Origin: Candidatus Obscuribacterales bacterium
Lineage (GTDB): Bacteria; Cyanobacteriota; Vampirovibrionia; Obscuribacterales; Obscuribacteraceae
Assembly (NCBI GenBank): GCA_020050685.1
Contig: JAGVKG010000025.1
Location: 1 to 64,000 of the forward strand
Direction: 5' to 3'
DNA: 64,000 bases
Shown in pieces: positions 47,886 through 57,421 of this stretch. The notes under the pieces are model-generated. The model was given only the letters and a program-made list of their open reading frames with translations, ran no database searches and was not told where the DNA came from. The stretch's first letter is position 1; each line of letters begins with the position of its first letter. The translations under genes were made by a program, and so were the position numbers.

Positions 47886-47939
47886 ATGACAGGCTCAGGA
47901 ATCCACAATCAACGATTCTAGAACCAGCTGCGAACGCTA

Positions 47940-47952
47940 ATTATAAAGTATA
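47940..47952 (-). promoter_or_regulatory. Possible promoter elements upstream of tRNA-Gly
   Basis: TATAAT and TATACT occur on the minus strand within 13 bases, about 55-65 bases upstream of the tRNA. A convincing -35 is not seen (TTGTGC at 18 bases from TATACT is the best). Confidence 0.35.
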
Positions 47953-47987
47953 ACCTTCCTTTTCTGGCGGGCACAACAAAAACTAAA

Positions 47988-48431
47988 CTATTTGGCAGAC
48001 TTAGATGGAACGTTGAGTGCCGGTCGACGGGCCAAACGTTGCTCAACGTCAGACAAAATTCTTACCACTTGATAGGCATTGTTAGCATCTGTACGCGGGC
48101 GCGCTCCAGACTCAATACATTTCAAGAAATGCTCGCACTCCAAGTGCAAGGGTTCATTATCGGGATAAGAAGGATATTCCAAAATGGTACGACCATCAGG
48201 GGTCATGCTATGCAGTGAAAGTTTATTGCCTGCTTGGGCATCATTGAGAGTCGCTGTCTTCAACGAACCATTGACAGTCAGACGCACCAACTTTTGTGGA
48301 TCAATCCAACTATTACGTACTTGACCAGGTATCATCCGACCGTCTTTGGTGAATGCCAAGTCAAGATAGGCAACATCGATGATGTCGTCTTGTTGCGTAT
48401 CCCAACCACCAACACGCTGCACTTCCGTCAA
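47988..48431 (-). pseudogene. Gfo/Idh/MocA oxidoreductase, C-terminal fragment
   Basis: This 147-residue frame continues the C-terminal substrate domain of the oxidoreductase whose N-terminal part is encoded at 48428-48973. The first residues, TEVQRVGGWDTQQDDI, follow directly from LLDAN of the first part. The frames overlap as AATTGACG, so one missing base (for example TTT to TT) would rejoin them. Expressed separately, the fragment would have no NAD-binding part. Confidence 0.75.
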
Positions 48432-48973
48432 TTCGCATCAAGCAAATAGCTCATCATGGAAATATCGTGCGGTGCCAAATCCCAAAGTACAGACCAATCG
48501 CGACGGCTGGTATTGAAATTCATTCGGTCTGATCTAACAAAACGAAGCTCGCCTAATTCACCGGAGGCAATAATTTCCTTCAGGCAATTAACGGCAGGAT
48601 GGTAAAGCAACAAGTGCCCAACCATCAAAATCAAATTGCGTGCCGTTGCCAATTCATCTAATTCAGTGGCATGCGACACATCACGAGCCAACGGCTTTTC
48701 CACGTAAACGTGCTTGCCTGCTAAAAGAGCTTGGCGAGCCAGGGGAAAGTGACTGTCAGACGGTGTGGCAATCACAACTGCCTTGACGGCCGAATCAGAA
48801 ATTACGGTTTGAAAGTCTTGGGTAACACGCAAACCAGGATGTTCCAGGCGAGCTTTATCCAGCCTCCGAACATCCTGATCGCAAACTACCGCTAAGGCAC
48901 CGAGGTGAGCAAAGTTCCTTACCAGGTTCTTTCCCCAGTTACCACATCCAACAACGGCCACCTTCGCTTGCAA
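48428..48973 (-). pseudogene. Gfo/Idh/MocA oxidoreductase, N-terminal fragment
   Basis: The 181-residue N-terminal Rossmann domain has VVGCGNWGKNLVRNF (about 6-20), conserved VEKPLA (about 91-96) and WDLAPHDISMM (about 163-173). The last is typical of sugar-nucleotide oxidoreductases. It starts at TTG with AGGAGA six bases upstream. It stops at TGA immediately before the fragment at 47988-48431. The split is probably an indel or an assembly error; a two-gene arrangement is unlikely since neither half is a full domain set. Confidence 0.8.
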
Positions 48974-48991
48974 TTTAGGTCTCCTAGATTT

Positions 48992-49010
48992 GGGCGGGGC
49001 AACCCCGCCC
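48992..49010. terminator. GC-rich hairpin between HU and the oxidoreductase
   Basis: GGGCGGGG (48992-48999)-CAA-CCCCGCCC (49003-49010), followed on the minus strand by AAATC. It lies just after the HU stop codon and can act as a terminator. It also resembles intergenic REP-type hairpins; no second copy is seen in the window. Confidence 0.6.
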
Positions 49011-49023
49011 CTACAATGACTTC

Positions 49024-49305
49024 CTATTTTTTCTTATTTACGGCTTCCAAGAACTCTTTACCTACTTTGAAACCAGGTACGCGCTTGGCTGGAATATGCA
49101 ATGGTTCATTAGTCTTTGGATTACGACCAGTGCGTGCTTTGCGTTGGCGCAATTCAAATGTTCCAAAGCCAACCAAGGTGACCTTTTCACCAGAGGCAAC
49201 TTGTTTGATGATTGAATTCATCGTTGAGTTTATGATCTGCTCGGCATCCTTTTTGGTGGTGCCGGCCTCTTTTGCCACAATTTCTACCAGTTCAGCTTTA
49301 TTCAA
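49024..49305 (-). CDS. Histone-like DNA-binding protein HU
   Basis: HU bends and compacts DNA. The 93-residue sequence is canonical: MNKAELVEIVAKEAG, VTLVGFGTFELRQRKARTGRNP and the conserved C-terminal KRVPGFKVGKEFLEAV. It begins at TTG with AGGAG about nine bases upstream. It is divergent from alr and followed by a GC-rich hairpin. Confidence 0.95.
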   Translation of the reverse strand: MNKAELVEIVAKEAGTTKKDAEQIINSTMNSIIKQVASGEKVTLVGFGTFELRQRKARTGRNPKTNEPLHIPAKRVPGFKVGKEFLEAVNKKK

Positions 49306-49652
49306 GGCGCTAACTCCTGACTTTGACGGTTACAACATGGATTCCATTTGGAAAGGCCCCGTTGAGAAATCATCCAACCAAAGGGGGTTCCAACAACCAC
49401 CACCTGTGTCTCCGTGCGCAGCTTTGCAAGTAGAATCTTCTTGAAGAAGATCATCGCCTCTGCGCAACTGGTTAGCATCGGGGTTTCACTCAAAAATAAG
49501 CGAAACTAAATGCCACCAGTTAACCGTCAGCTTTTGAAATGTGCAAAAATTTCATGCCAAAATTTTTGCCCAAGCGTACGGATACGTGCAATGCTAGCAT
49601 AAAGTTTTGCAAGCACAACCACTGCAACCCAATTGTTTGAGAGAAATTACCA
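49306..49652. other. Regulatory-looking spacer between HU and alr
   Basis: This 347-base region separates two divergent genes and must hold both promoters. It contains one clear inverted repeat (GCAAAAATTT 49543-49552 and AAATTTTTGC 49560-49569). I see no gene or RNA motif in it. Confidence 0.5.
49543..49569. repeat. Perfect ten-base inverted repeat
   Basis: GCAAAAATTT and AAATTTTTGC are separated by seven bases (CATGCCA). AT-rich arms and the absence of a T-run suggest an operator or a weak hairpin about 85 bases before the alr ATG. Confidence 0.45.
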
Positions 49653-50864
49653 ATGCTGACAACCTCAAAACTGCCTGCCACCTCGGTCAGGCGTGATGCG
49701 TGGGTAGAAATTGACCTCTCAGCCATCGAATACAATATTGCTCAAATCAAGAGCTGGACTGCAAAAGAAGAGACAAGCCAGAAGCCCTGCCGTTTGATGG
49801 CCGTAGTCAAAGCCGATGCTTATGGTCATGGTGCCCAAGATCTTGTGCCGGTTATGGAAGGCTCTCAAGTAGATTATTTTGGCGTTGCCTCGGTTGACGA
49901 GGGGTATCAACTGCGTCAAATGAAAACCAAGCGGCCAATTTTGATTTTGAGTCCCACACCAAGTTGGGCAATTAGTTCAGCTTTAGATGCGGATTTGCAA
50001 TTTACGGTTACTTCGCTTTCACAAATAAAAGACATTGCCAAGCAAGCGGCCAAACAAGCAAAAAAAGCTTTGGTGCACTTAAAAGTAGATACCGGTATGC
50101 ATCGGCTTGGCTTAAACATTTCCGAATTGGGCGAAGCACTGGAGGCAATCGCAAGTAATCCTGCGCTTTCACTTTCTGGTTTTTACAGCCACTTAGCTAA
50201 TCCAGAGAATCAATCGTCTGTGGATGCGCAAAATAGCCTCTTTCAAAAGTGTCTCAAACAACTGAATCAACTGGGCATAGCACCCGGTCTAGTTCATTTA
50301 GCCTCGGGGCAAGCAGCACGAAACTTTTCCGCAACACATTACGATATGGTGCGCGTCGGTCTATATTTATATGGATTAGAACCAAATTCAAAATCAACTG
50401 TTGTAAAACTAGCCTTGGCTCTGCGTGCCAGAATCAACCAACTGAAGATAATCGACAAGCAAGAATCTTTGGGCTATGGATTGACATGGACAGCAGCACG
50501 TCCTTCCAAAATTGCCTCAATTCCGATTGGTTATGCCGATGGAATTGATCGCCGTCTTTCCAATTCCATGGAAGCTCTCATGCATGGCATTAAGATCAAG
50601 CAAGTCGGCTTGATCTCCATGGATCAAATGCTCTTTGATGTTACGGATGTGCCGCAAGCACAGGAGGGTGATGTAATCACTTTGATTGGTCAAGAGAAAG
50701 GAGCCAATGGCGTAAACTCCTCTCAGTCGGCAAACCAAACCAATCAAACGCTTTATTTAGCTGATTGGGCAAAAATGTTGGACACAGTTACATATGAATT
50801 AGTTTGCCGCATGCGCTTGAGATTGCCGCGAATTTACACGCGCTCAAAATCCATCGGCCAATAA
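49653..50864 (+). CDS. alr: Alanine racemase
   Basis: Alr makes D-alanine for peptidoglycan. The 403-residue PLP enzyme has the Lys53 Schiff-base motif VVKADAYGHG (51-60) and the second-domain Tyr in SLGYGLTWTA. VRVGLYLYGL and CRMRLRLP also match the family. GAGAG lies upstream of the ATG. It is followed by nadD at 14 bases, so a shared transcript is likely. Confidence 0.94.
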   Translation: MLTTSKLPATSVRRDAWVEIDLSAIEYNIAQIKSWTAKEETSQKPCRLMAVVKADAYGHGAQDLVPVMEGSQVDYFGVASVDEGYQLRQMKTKRPILILSPTPSWAISSALDADLQFTVTSLSQIKDIAKQAAKQAKKALVHLKVDTGMHRLGLNISELGEALEAIASNPALSLSGFYSHLANPENQSSVDAQNSLFQKCLKQLNQLGIAPGLVHLASGQAARNFSATHYDMVRVGLYLYGLEPNSKSTVVKLALALRARINQLKIIDKQESLGYGLTWTAARPSKIASIPIGYADGIDRRLSNSMEALMHGIKIKQVGLISMDQMLFDVTDVPQAQEGDVITLIGQEKGANGVNSSQSANQTNQTLYLADWAKMLDTVTYELVCRMRLRLPRIYTRSKSIGQ

Positions 50865-50878
50865 TTTGGGAGAAGAAC

Positions 50879-51469
50879 TTGCAAGAGCTGGGAATATTTG
50901 GTGGCACCTTCAATCCTATTCATTATGGACATCTTTTGATTGCCGAATTGGCCCGAGAACAATTTCAATTGGAAAGAGTCTTGTTCATGACTGGCGCGAA
51001 TTTGCCACATCGCGTTGATGTGCAAGTGCCAGCAGAAGCACGCTACGAAATGGTCAAGGCGGCAATCAGTGACAATCCCGGTTTTGAAGCTTCTCGCTTG
51101 GAGCTTGAGCGAGAAGGACCGTCATATACTGTCGATACCTTGAGACAACTTAAGTCCATTTACGGCAATTCAACCAGATTGAATCTGATTATTGGTGGTG
51201 ATAATGTGGCGCATTTGTCCACCTGGCATGAAGCCAAAGATCTCTTGTCACTCTGCCGCATTCTAATTGCCGTCAGACCGCCGATGCAGAAGAAGGAAAT
51301 TGATTTAGCCAAATATCCGGATGCCGCATTTGAATTTATTGATTTGCCACCCATTGGTATTGCTTCCACCTTAATCCGCAAGCGATTGTCCGAGGGGAAA
51401 TCTATAAAATACATGATACCGCAGGCGGTGCACTTGCTTTTGCAAGAAAGAGGTTATTACCATGTCTGA
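50879..51469 (+). CDS. nadD: Nicotinate-nucleotide adenylyltransferase
   Basis: NadD makes deamido-NAD from NaMN. The 196-residue protein has GIFGGTFNPIHYGHL (about 5-19) and a C-terminal motif ASTLIRKRLSEGKSI (usual form ISSTxIR). TTG 50879 follows GGGAGAA; a frame from 50804 overlaps alr and is rejected. The stop overlaps the yqeK ATG by eight bases. Confidence 0.93.
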   Translation: MQELGIFGGTFNPIHYGHLLIAELAREQFQLERVLFMTGANLPHRVDVQVPAEARYEMVKAAISDNPGFEASRLELEREGPSYTVDTLRQLKSIYGNSTRLNLIIGGDNVAHLSTWHEAKDLLSLCRILIAVRPPMQKKEIDLAKYPDAAFEFIDLPPIGIASTLIRKRLSEGKSIKYMIPQAVHLLLQERGYYHV

Positions 51470-52091
51470 GGTTTACGAAGGTATTCCGAAGAAGCTGACT
51501 TTGGAATATGCCCGCGAGTGGATCAGCCCGCGCGTATCGGCAAAACGATTTGCTCATATTGAGGGAACCGCAGAGGTCGCTAAACAACTCTCGGAATATA
51601 TTCAAGTTGATCTCTATCTTGCCCAGTTGGCCTGTCTTTTGCATGACGCCAGCAAAGAGACAAAAGCGGCAGAACTAGTCGAACAAGCAAAAGCATACGG
51701 TCTGAAGTTGCACCCAATCGAAGAAAAGCACGGACACATTTTGCACGGACCTGTTGGTGCGGAAGTGATCAAAGAAGAGCTCGGACTGACAAACAAGGAT
51801 GTTTTAGACGCAATTCGAGAACACACATTGGGTGCCGCACCAATGTCAAATCTTTCCAAAGTAGTCTTTCTGGCTGATTGCCTAGAGGCGGGTCGTCCGA
51901 ATGACTATCGCAAGACAATCTGGGACGCCGTCAAGAAATCGCAAGAAGACGATCTTAATTTAGCCATTGTCGTAGCCTCGGATCTCAATTTACGCTTTTT
52001 ACTGGACGATCACAAACCAATTCACCCAAAGACAATCGAAGTACGCAACTACTACCTCAGTCTTTTAGCGCCGGCAAAGACACCTATTTAA
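51462..52091 (+). CDS. yqeK: YqeK-type HD phosphohydrolase
   Basis: This HD-domain protein hydrolyses symmetrical dinucleoside tetraphosphates. The metal motif HDASKE (with upstream H in FAHIEGT) and the second-half EHTLGA-KVVFLADCLEAGR fit YqeK. It is 209 residues and overlaps nadD, an order known from many Firmicutes and cyanobacteria. No rsfS gene follows, which is unlike the usual order. Confidence 0.9.
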   Translation: MSEVYEGIPKKLTLEYAREWISPRVSAKRFAHIEGTAEVAKQLSEYIQVDLYLAQLACLLHDASKETKAAELVEQAKAYGLKLHPIEEKHGHILHGPVGAEVIKEELGLTNKDVLDAIREHTLGAAPMSNLSKVVFLADCLEAGRPNDYRKTIWDAVKKSQEDDLNLAIVVASDLNLRFLLDDHKPIHPKTIEVRNYYLSLLAPAKTPI

Positions 52092-54450
52092 TCAGCTCTG
52101 GTTCCATTGGTCTGCCAATATATGGCAAGAAGAATTCCAAGGCTGGCTTTTCATCGCTGAGTGGTTCGACGCCATTCAAATAATCATTCAGCTTCTTGCC
52201 ACCAACTAAAAATGTCTGCAAGATTGCCTGGGCATCCGGCAAGTTAACACTTGCCAGGCTTTTAAGAGCAAACTTGCTTTGGCTCAGTCTTGATGCTATG
52301 AGATTTTGATCGAGTGAGATAGGGGAATTGGAAGCAATCAGAATGGCTTCATGCTTGACGGGCATCCAAATTGTCACGTGAGCAAACTGCGTGCAAGCAG
52401 CTTTCACAGCCATCTTCCACAACTGTTCACTTTCGTGTTCCATCGGTACCCACTGGCAAAAAATACCACCTTGGGCCAATCGATTGGACGCCAATTGATA
52501 GAATTCCTTTGTATAGAGATTGACGACTTGAGCATCATTTGGCAATGGCGGCGAGACAACAATTACGTTGTAAGACTTGGGCGAGCGCAAAAGCAAATTA
52601 CGCCCATCGGTAAACTTCGTGGTTAACTTGCCACTCAAAAGCACATCTTGGTTGGCGTCCGTAAAATACTGACTGGCAGCGCAGACTGCCTTCGATAGCT
52701 CTGCTACATCCACATGGCGGACGCGTTCATCTTGAATCATGGCACCACCTGTAATACCAGCACCAAAGCCAATCAATAATGCTTCGTCCGGTTTGTCACA
52801 AAGCAAAATTGGCACATGCCCCATAAAGCGCATATAGCGCCGCGCCCACGGTACATCTGCCGAATAGGACTCACCATTAAGAAGCAACATGCGAAATGCT
52901 GGATAATCAAAAACCCAAGCCGTACCAGTTGAATCTTCAAATACTTGTATAAGCCGGGCATTGACTTGATTAGCCATTTGTTCTACCACGTAAGCTTGTG
53001 GGCAGACGACGACAAACAAAAGTGCAAGAGGCAGAGAAACACCAATTAATAATGTCTTTTTGATACCACAAGTAAATAGACAGGCAAAAGCTACAGAGAC
53101 AATGGCAATCAAGGTGGTTATCTTTAAGGCACCGGTGCCGCCAAGAAAGCCAATTAGCAAAAAGCCGGTTGCTAGTGCGCCAATTATTGAACCGATAGTA
53201 TTTAGAGCATAGACTGCACCAACAGCATGTCCTGTCTTGGGCAACTTTTGTGCATAGGTGCCAACCATAGGGAAACACAATCCGATCAATAGTGTGGGCA
53301 AAAAGATAAATGCAAAGCAAGTTGTCGCCTCGGCAAGTAGAAGTTTATCCAACTGAAGTGACGCTGCACCTTTATACGACGAAAGGACTTCTCGATAGCG
53401 AAATGCCAAAGGCATGAGTAAATAACTAACAATAAATGAGAGCGCTCCCGCACTCTGGGCAAGAGCAAAGAAAAATACAAGTCTTTCAATTGTCAGCTCG
53501 GATTTATCCTTCCTTAGCCAGAGAGTCCAGATTAAGCTTGCCAGCGCCAAGGCAATTAAGAATGTGGCCAGCATGAAACTTATGGCGTAGGTGCTAGAAC
53601 TAGTGAGCGGTCGCAAAAGGCGTGCCCAAATCACTTCATAAGACAAGGCAACAAAACCGGAAGTAAAGGAAAGCAAATACAAGATCTGCAAATCCTTTTG
53701 CTTCGGCCAAGCAATGCCATTTGCAAGTATTTCGCTGAGTGAGGACTTGACCGATGCAGCCAGACTAGCAACTAGCGCTTGCGCTTGGTTGACTGATGCT
53801 TTTACGCAGACATTCTCTTGATCAGAGCCCCTGAACAAGACAAAGGCCAGATTGCCACAAGCAAGGTTCAACACACAGGCCAAAAGTACAGTTCCTTGGA
53901 TGCCGAGCAAACCGAAGCCATAAAAACAGGCAAACAGTACACCAAAGCCTGCACCACATGTATTGATGCCATAAAGCAAAGCAAAGGCAAGCGGCTTTGT
54001 GCTCGTGTTTTGCCTCAGCATGCAAGTAAGCACCGGCAATGTCGCGCCCATAAATATAGTTGGAAGCAGTAGTAGCAAAAAGGTAATCAAAACCTGAACG
54101 ACAAGAATCATTGACTCAGGCAAAGGTGAATGCAAATAGATGTTGGCGGAAACGTCTGGCATAGCAACGAGCGTCCAAGTGCAGACTAAAGCACTCAGAC
54201 CAATGGCAATTTCCAAAAGTCCATAAATAATTAGATGTGGCTTTGCTCTTTGATTACCAGGCAATTCTGTAATCGTATCAATATATCGTCCGCCAATTGC
54301 TGCGCCGATTGCCAATCCCAAAAGAAATTCAGCAAGGACGCAGCTTGTGGCTTGAGTTGTATTCCCGAGAACCAATCCTAGTTGCCGAATCCAAGCAAGC
54401 TCATAAATGAGTCCTGAGGCTCCAGAGACAAAGAAAAGAACGTATATCAA
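52084..54450 (-). CDS. Membrane protein fused to a spermidine-synthase-like domain
   Basis: The 788-residue protein has about 14 hydrophobic segments (FVSGASGLIYELAWIRQLGLVLG onward) and a C-terminal Rossmann methyltransferase-like domain (about 565-720). That domain has ALLIGFGAGITGG, HVDVAELSKAV, FTDGRNLLL and LYTKEFY. Such fusions have no settled function. The spermidine-synthase catalytic Asp region reads IVVSPPLP, with no Asp or Glu, so polyamine activity is doubtful. It starts 13 bases after the stop of the TadG-like gene and is probably cotranscribed with it. Confidence 0.88.
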   Translation of the reverse strand: MIYVLFFVSGASGLIYELAWIRQLGLVLGNTTQATSCVLAEFLLGLAIGAAIGGRYIDTITELPGNQRAKPHLIIYGLLEIAIGLSALVCTWTLVAMPDVSANIYLHSPLPESMILVVQVLITFLLLLLPTIFMGATLPVLTCMLRQNTSTKPLAFALLYGINTCGAGFGVLFACFYGFGLLGIQGTVLLACVLNLACGNLAFVLFRGSDQENVCVKASVNQAQALVASLAASVKSSLSEILANGIAWPKQKDLQILYLLSFTSGFVALSYEVIWARLLRPLTSSSTYAISFMLATFLIALALASLIWTLWLRKDKSELTIERLVFFFALAQSAGALSFIVSYLLMPLAFRYREVLSSYKGAASLQLDKLLLAEATTCFAFIFLPTLLIGLCFPMVGTYAQKLPKTGHAVGAVYALNTIGSIIGALATGFLLIGFLGGTGALKITTLIAIVSVAFACLFTCGIKKTLLIGVSLPLALLFVVVCPQAYVVEQMANQVNARLIQVFEDSTGTAWVFDYPAFRMLLLNGESYSADVPWARRYMRFMGHVPILLCDKPDEALLIGFGAGITGGAMIQDERVRHVDVAELSKAVCAASQYFTDANQDVLLSGKLTTKFTDGRNLLLRSPKSYNVIVVSPPLPNDAQVVNLYTKEFYQLASNRLAQGGIFCQWVPMEHESEQLWKMAVKAACTQFAHVTIWMPVKHEAILIASNSPISLDQNLIASRLSQSKFALKSLASVNLPDAQAILQTFLVGGKKLNDYLNGVEPLSDEKPALEFFLPYIGRPMEPELIK

Positions 54451-54463
54451 TGTCTACTACACT

Positions 54464-57421
54464 TTACGTTGCATAATAGATTGGCCAGGGATTGCAACCG
54501 GAGTATTGATAGTACACGGTGGATTGGAAGGCAGAATTCCATTGGCCTGGATACTGCCAGGCTCCTGGCGATGTGTAACCCAAGAAGTTTCCGTGGATTG
54601 GTCCGCCCCAGCCAAAAATACCTGTCCTGCCTGTATTGACACGAATAATCGTCGCATCGCACGGTGGCGGTGGTGGTGGCCCAGGAGGAGGAGGAGGAGG
54701 AGGAGGAGGAGGTGGTGGTGGTGGTGGTGGTGGCGGTGGTGGTATTAAAGGACACGATACTGCCCATTCAGCAGCTAAATGCGGACACGTGCCTTGCTGA
54801 TTAGGATCGCACCACTTACCGTTATATGCCGGCGCTTGCGCCCATGGAAAAGACTGATCAGCAAAATAAGTTGCCATATTAGTTGTAGAGGGAGCCGGTG
54901 GATTAGCGCCCGGATCAGGGAAAGCATTGGCTGCTTCATCCCTGGCTTGCACCTGCCAAATCAATTTTGTCGACGGATCAGATAACGATGGCACGATAAG
55001 CGCACTGGTGTTTTGATACGATGCTTGCCCTTTATTTATCGGCTCGGCAGCATAAGGTGCTGTATACATCGCGTGCAATACAACCTTTGCTGTTCCGGGT
55101 TGATAATTTGTCTGTTGTTGCAAGTGGAAAGCAAACTTCAAGTTCGTCGATGGTGGTATGGCACTAGCGGCTCGTGCCGGCTGCAACCAGCTATCATCAA
55201 CATTCTTGCTTGCCTGTGGGATCAAAACTTGAGCGCCAAAAAAGACCAGAGGACAAACATACTGGTTGCCTTTCTTAACTGGAGCCGCGCACCAATCACG
55301 CACCGGTGCTTGGGCATCTTGTCCGGTTGAAACCGGTTGATCACCTTTCATATCAGCAACTGTAGCGGCTCTTCCCGCTGGATAGAAGTCGGCACCATTG
55401 ACAATGTAGTGGTTATCATTCACCTTCCTCACACCACCGGCAGTCAGTGACTTAAGGTTTTGCTTCATGGTTGAGGTTACGTCCATGCAATATGCGGCAT
55501 TGACCATAGCGTTAGCCATGCGCGGATTGTCAGCCATAGACTTTGCTGATACACCACCAGAGGATCTTCCATTGCTTTCTATAAACCAGTTATCGTAAGG
55601 AGATGGATTGCCTTGAATTGGTGCTCCACTTTGACGCAATGCCTTCAAGGCATTTTCAAATGTAGTTCCGGCATAATAATTGGACTGCAACATTTTGTTA
55701 AGCAATTCATGCAAAACAGAAACAGGGTGACCGTCAATTGTTGTCACGTCTCCATCGGCACCTATCTTTACCAATTCTGCATCATTGGGCAAAGTACCGT
55801 CTGCAAATGTATATCCCCAAACATTGGCTTGCTGGCGTGCCTGTTGCTCGGGCGTCAGATGGCGCAAATTGCGTGGGTCATAAAATCCATCTTCACTAAT
55901 TCTGAGAATCGCAGAGCTGATTGCACCTTGATCACCATCGGCTGCATAAGCAGGCGGCAATAATTGGTCACGATTGAAGCCAAAAATTTGCGGCGGCGGA
56001 TTAGCATTCGTGCCTACATAAGTTTTGATGTTATATGAAAGCGCATCAATGACATTCTGCATATTCGGGCGATCGCCAAGAGTCATCAGCCAGTCATTGA
56101 CCAAGAACGTCAAACATACACTAGGATCATCGGTGGCTCGTCCAGGTAGCCCTTTGAAATTGGCTGCCGTCAAAGTGCCACCACCAGGTACCGGACCATT
56201 TTTGGCTACATACCAGGTACCGGCTGACGCACTATTCCAAGAAGTATATTGACTGGCACCACTACTACCAATTTGGGACGCATTCATTATATTCTTTACG
56301 CTATTGAACATATTAGGATTGCCGGAAACCGAGCCTGGAAATCCTTGCGGAAAGGAAACAGTAAGCGTTCCTGAAGGAGACAAAGACGGCTGATTAGTGC
56401 TTTGAGCAAATGCTGGTTGTAATAGATCAAAGCCATGCGAAATTTGATTGCCTATGGCCGTCTGACATTCTGCATAAGCAATGCTTGTCAGAGTCCCAGC
56501 GGAAATGGTCTTGCCAATTTGAGCACCAGCCGTGACTGTCTCATTGGCAGTAACTTTTACGCCAGCTGGTGGCATGTTTGGTGGTAATGTTGCTTGCCAT
56601 AAACCGGGATCAGCAATTGTGGTTGCTGGTCTTACAGTTACAAATCGAACGGTTTGACTCGTGCCGGCAACCGGAATATCGACATTCGGTTTGTAATAAT
56701 TTTGTCCGCTTCCGACGGTGACGTAAGCAGCATTTTGAGTTGTCGGATCTAAGGAAGCTGGCAGCGGAGTCGACAAAACTGCCAAACCAGGATCGTTAAA
56801 ATAACCAACTTCAATTTTAGCGATGGAACCAGTCTTGTTTGTTCCGGCTCCATGGCCGGCAACCACATTTGCCTGGTAGGCGGCCTTAGCATCTCCCCAA
56901 AGGTCAATTGGTGCACCATATTTGTCATAGAGCACGCCACTGCCATTGTTCGCAACACCTTTTATTTGATTGGCCAAGGCAGCGCAACCGGCTTTCAATG
57001 CTGTTATTTCAGCCACAATAGATGCTTGCATTGTAGTGTTTTGCAACTGGTTGGCGATGATGGCGCGAATCCGTAAATTTTGTAGCCGTGAATTGAGACT
57101 AATACTGGGATAAGCGCTGTTTGACAAAGATCCTTGCGTCGCGCTCTGAGGTGGATTGTAGCCCCCTAACCTCGCTTGCTGCGGCGATGCCTCGTCAGCC
57201 AAACACAATTGTCCCCAGGGCCCTGTGACCGTGGCACGACCGATATCTTTTGCTGCCGCCAATGCTGCAGCATCGATGGCTGTCATCGCCCGCTTATGTG
57301 TGCTAAATAGCGAGCTGTAATTCAATACAAAATAGCTGATCATAAGTGCAAATAAACCTAGACAGACAACCACTAAAACTAGTGTGTTGCCTTTCGAAAT
57401 CTTGTGCCGCCTGGTCTTCAT
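54464..57421 (-). CDS. TadG-like pilus-associated protein with poly-proline tract
   Basis: The 985-residue product begins with a basic leader and one hydrophobic helix (about 10-34, GNTLVLVVVCLGLFALMISYFVL). AMTAIDAAALAAAKDIG follows, as in TadG/TadE-type minor pilins. A long Ala/Asn/Pro-rich exported part then ends in twenty Pro, one Gly and six Pro (894-920, encoded at 54662-54742). A Trp/Tyr/Gly-rich tail (PGAWQYPGQWNSAFQ) completes it. No von Willebrand domain is evident. No Tad machinery genes are nearby. Confidence 0.75.
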   Translation of the reverse strand: MKTRRHKISKGNTLVLVVVCLGLFALMISYFVLNYSSLFSTHKRAMTAIDAAALAAAKDIGRATVTGPWGQLCLADEASPQQARLGGYNPPQSATQGSLSNSAYPSISLNSRLQNLRIRAIIANQLQNTTMQASIVAEITALKAGCAALANQIKGVANNGSGVLYDKYGAPIDLWGDAKAAYQANVVAGHGAGTNKTGSIAKIEVGYFNDPGLAVLSTPLPASLDPTTQNAAYVTVGSGQNYYKPNVDIPVAGTSQTVRFVTVRPATTIADPGLWQATLPPNMPPAGVKVTANETVTAGAQIGKTISAGTLTSIAYAECQTAIGNQISHGFDLLQPAFAQSTNQPSLSPSGTLTVSFPQGFPGSVSGNPNMFNSVKNIMNASQIGSSGASQYTSWNSASAGTWYVAKNGPVPGGGTLTAANFKGLPGRATDDPSVCLTFLVNDWLMTLGDRPNMQNVIDALSYNIKTYVGTNANPPPQIFGFNRDQLLPPAYAADGDQGAISSAILRISEDGFYDPRNLRHLTPEQQARQQANVWGYTFADGTLPNDAELVKIGADGDVTTIDGHPVSVLHELLNKMLQSNYYAGTTFENALKALRQSGAPIQGNPSPYDNWFIESNGRSSGGVSAKSMADNPRMANAMVNAAYCMDVTSTMKQNLKSLTAGGVRKVNDNHYIVNGADFYPAGRAATVADMKGDQPVSTGQDAQAPVRDWCAAPVKKGNQYVCPLVFFGAQVLIPQASKNVDDSWLQPARAASAIPPSTNLKFAFHLQQQTNYQPGTAKVVLHAMYTAPYAAEPINKGQASYQNTSALIVPSLSDPSTKLIWQVQARDEAANAFPDPGANPPAPSTTNMATYFADQSFPWAQAPAYNGKWCDPNQQGTCPHLAAEWAVSCPLIPPPPPPPPPPPPPPPPPPPPGPPPPPPCDATIIRVNTGRTGIFGWGGPIHGNFLGYTSPGAWQYPGQWNSAFQSTVYYQYSGCNPWPIYYAT
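54662..54742 (-). repeat. Trinucleotide repeat encoding a proline run
   Basis: Plus-strand AGG is repeated ten times and TGG seven times within an 81-base tract that is all Pro codons apart from one Gly. Simple repeats of this kind mutate in length, and consecutive prolines stall ribosomes without EF-P. Confidence 0.9.

Noticed and set aside
48424-48440. Programmed -1 frameshift in the oxidoreductase
   Set aside because: No slippery heptamer or downstream structure; an indel explains it more simply.
54447-54767. Open frame antisense to the proline tract giving long Thr/Ser runs
   Set aside because: Low-complexity reading of the GGA/GGT repeat with no start signal; a shadow of the proline-coding gene.
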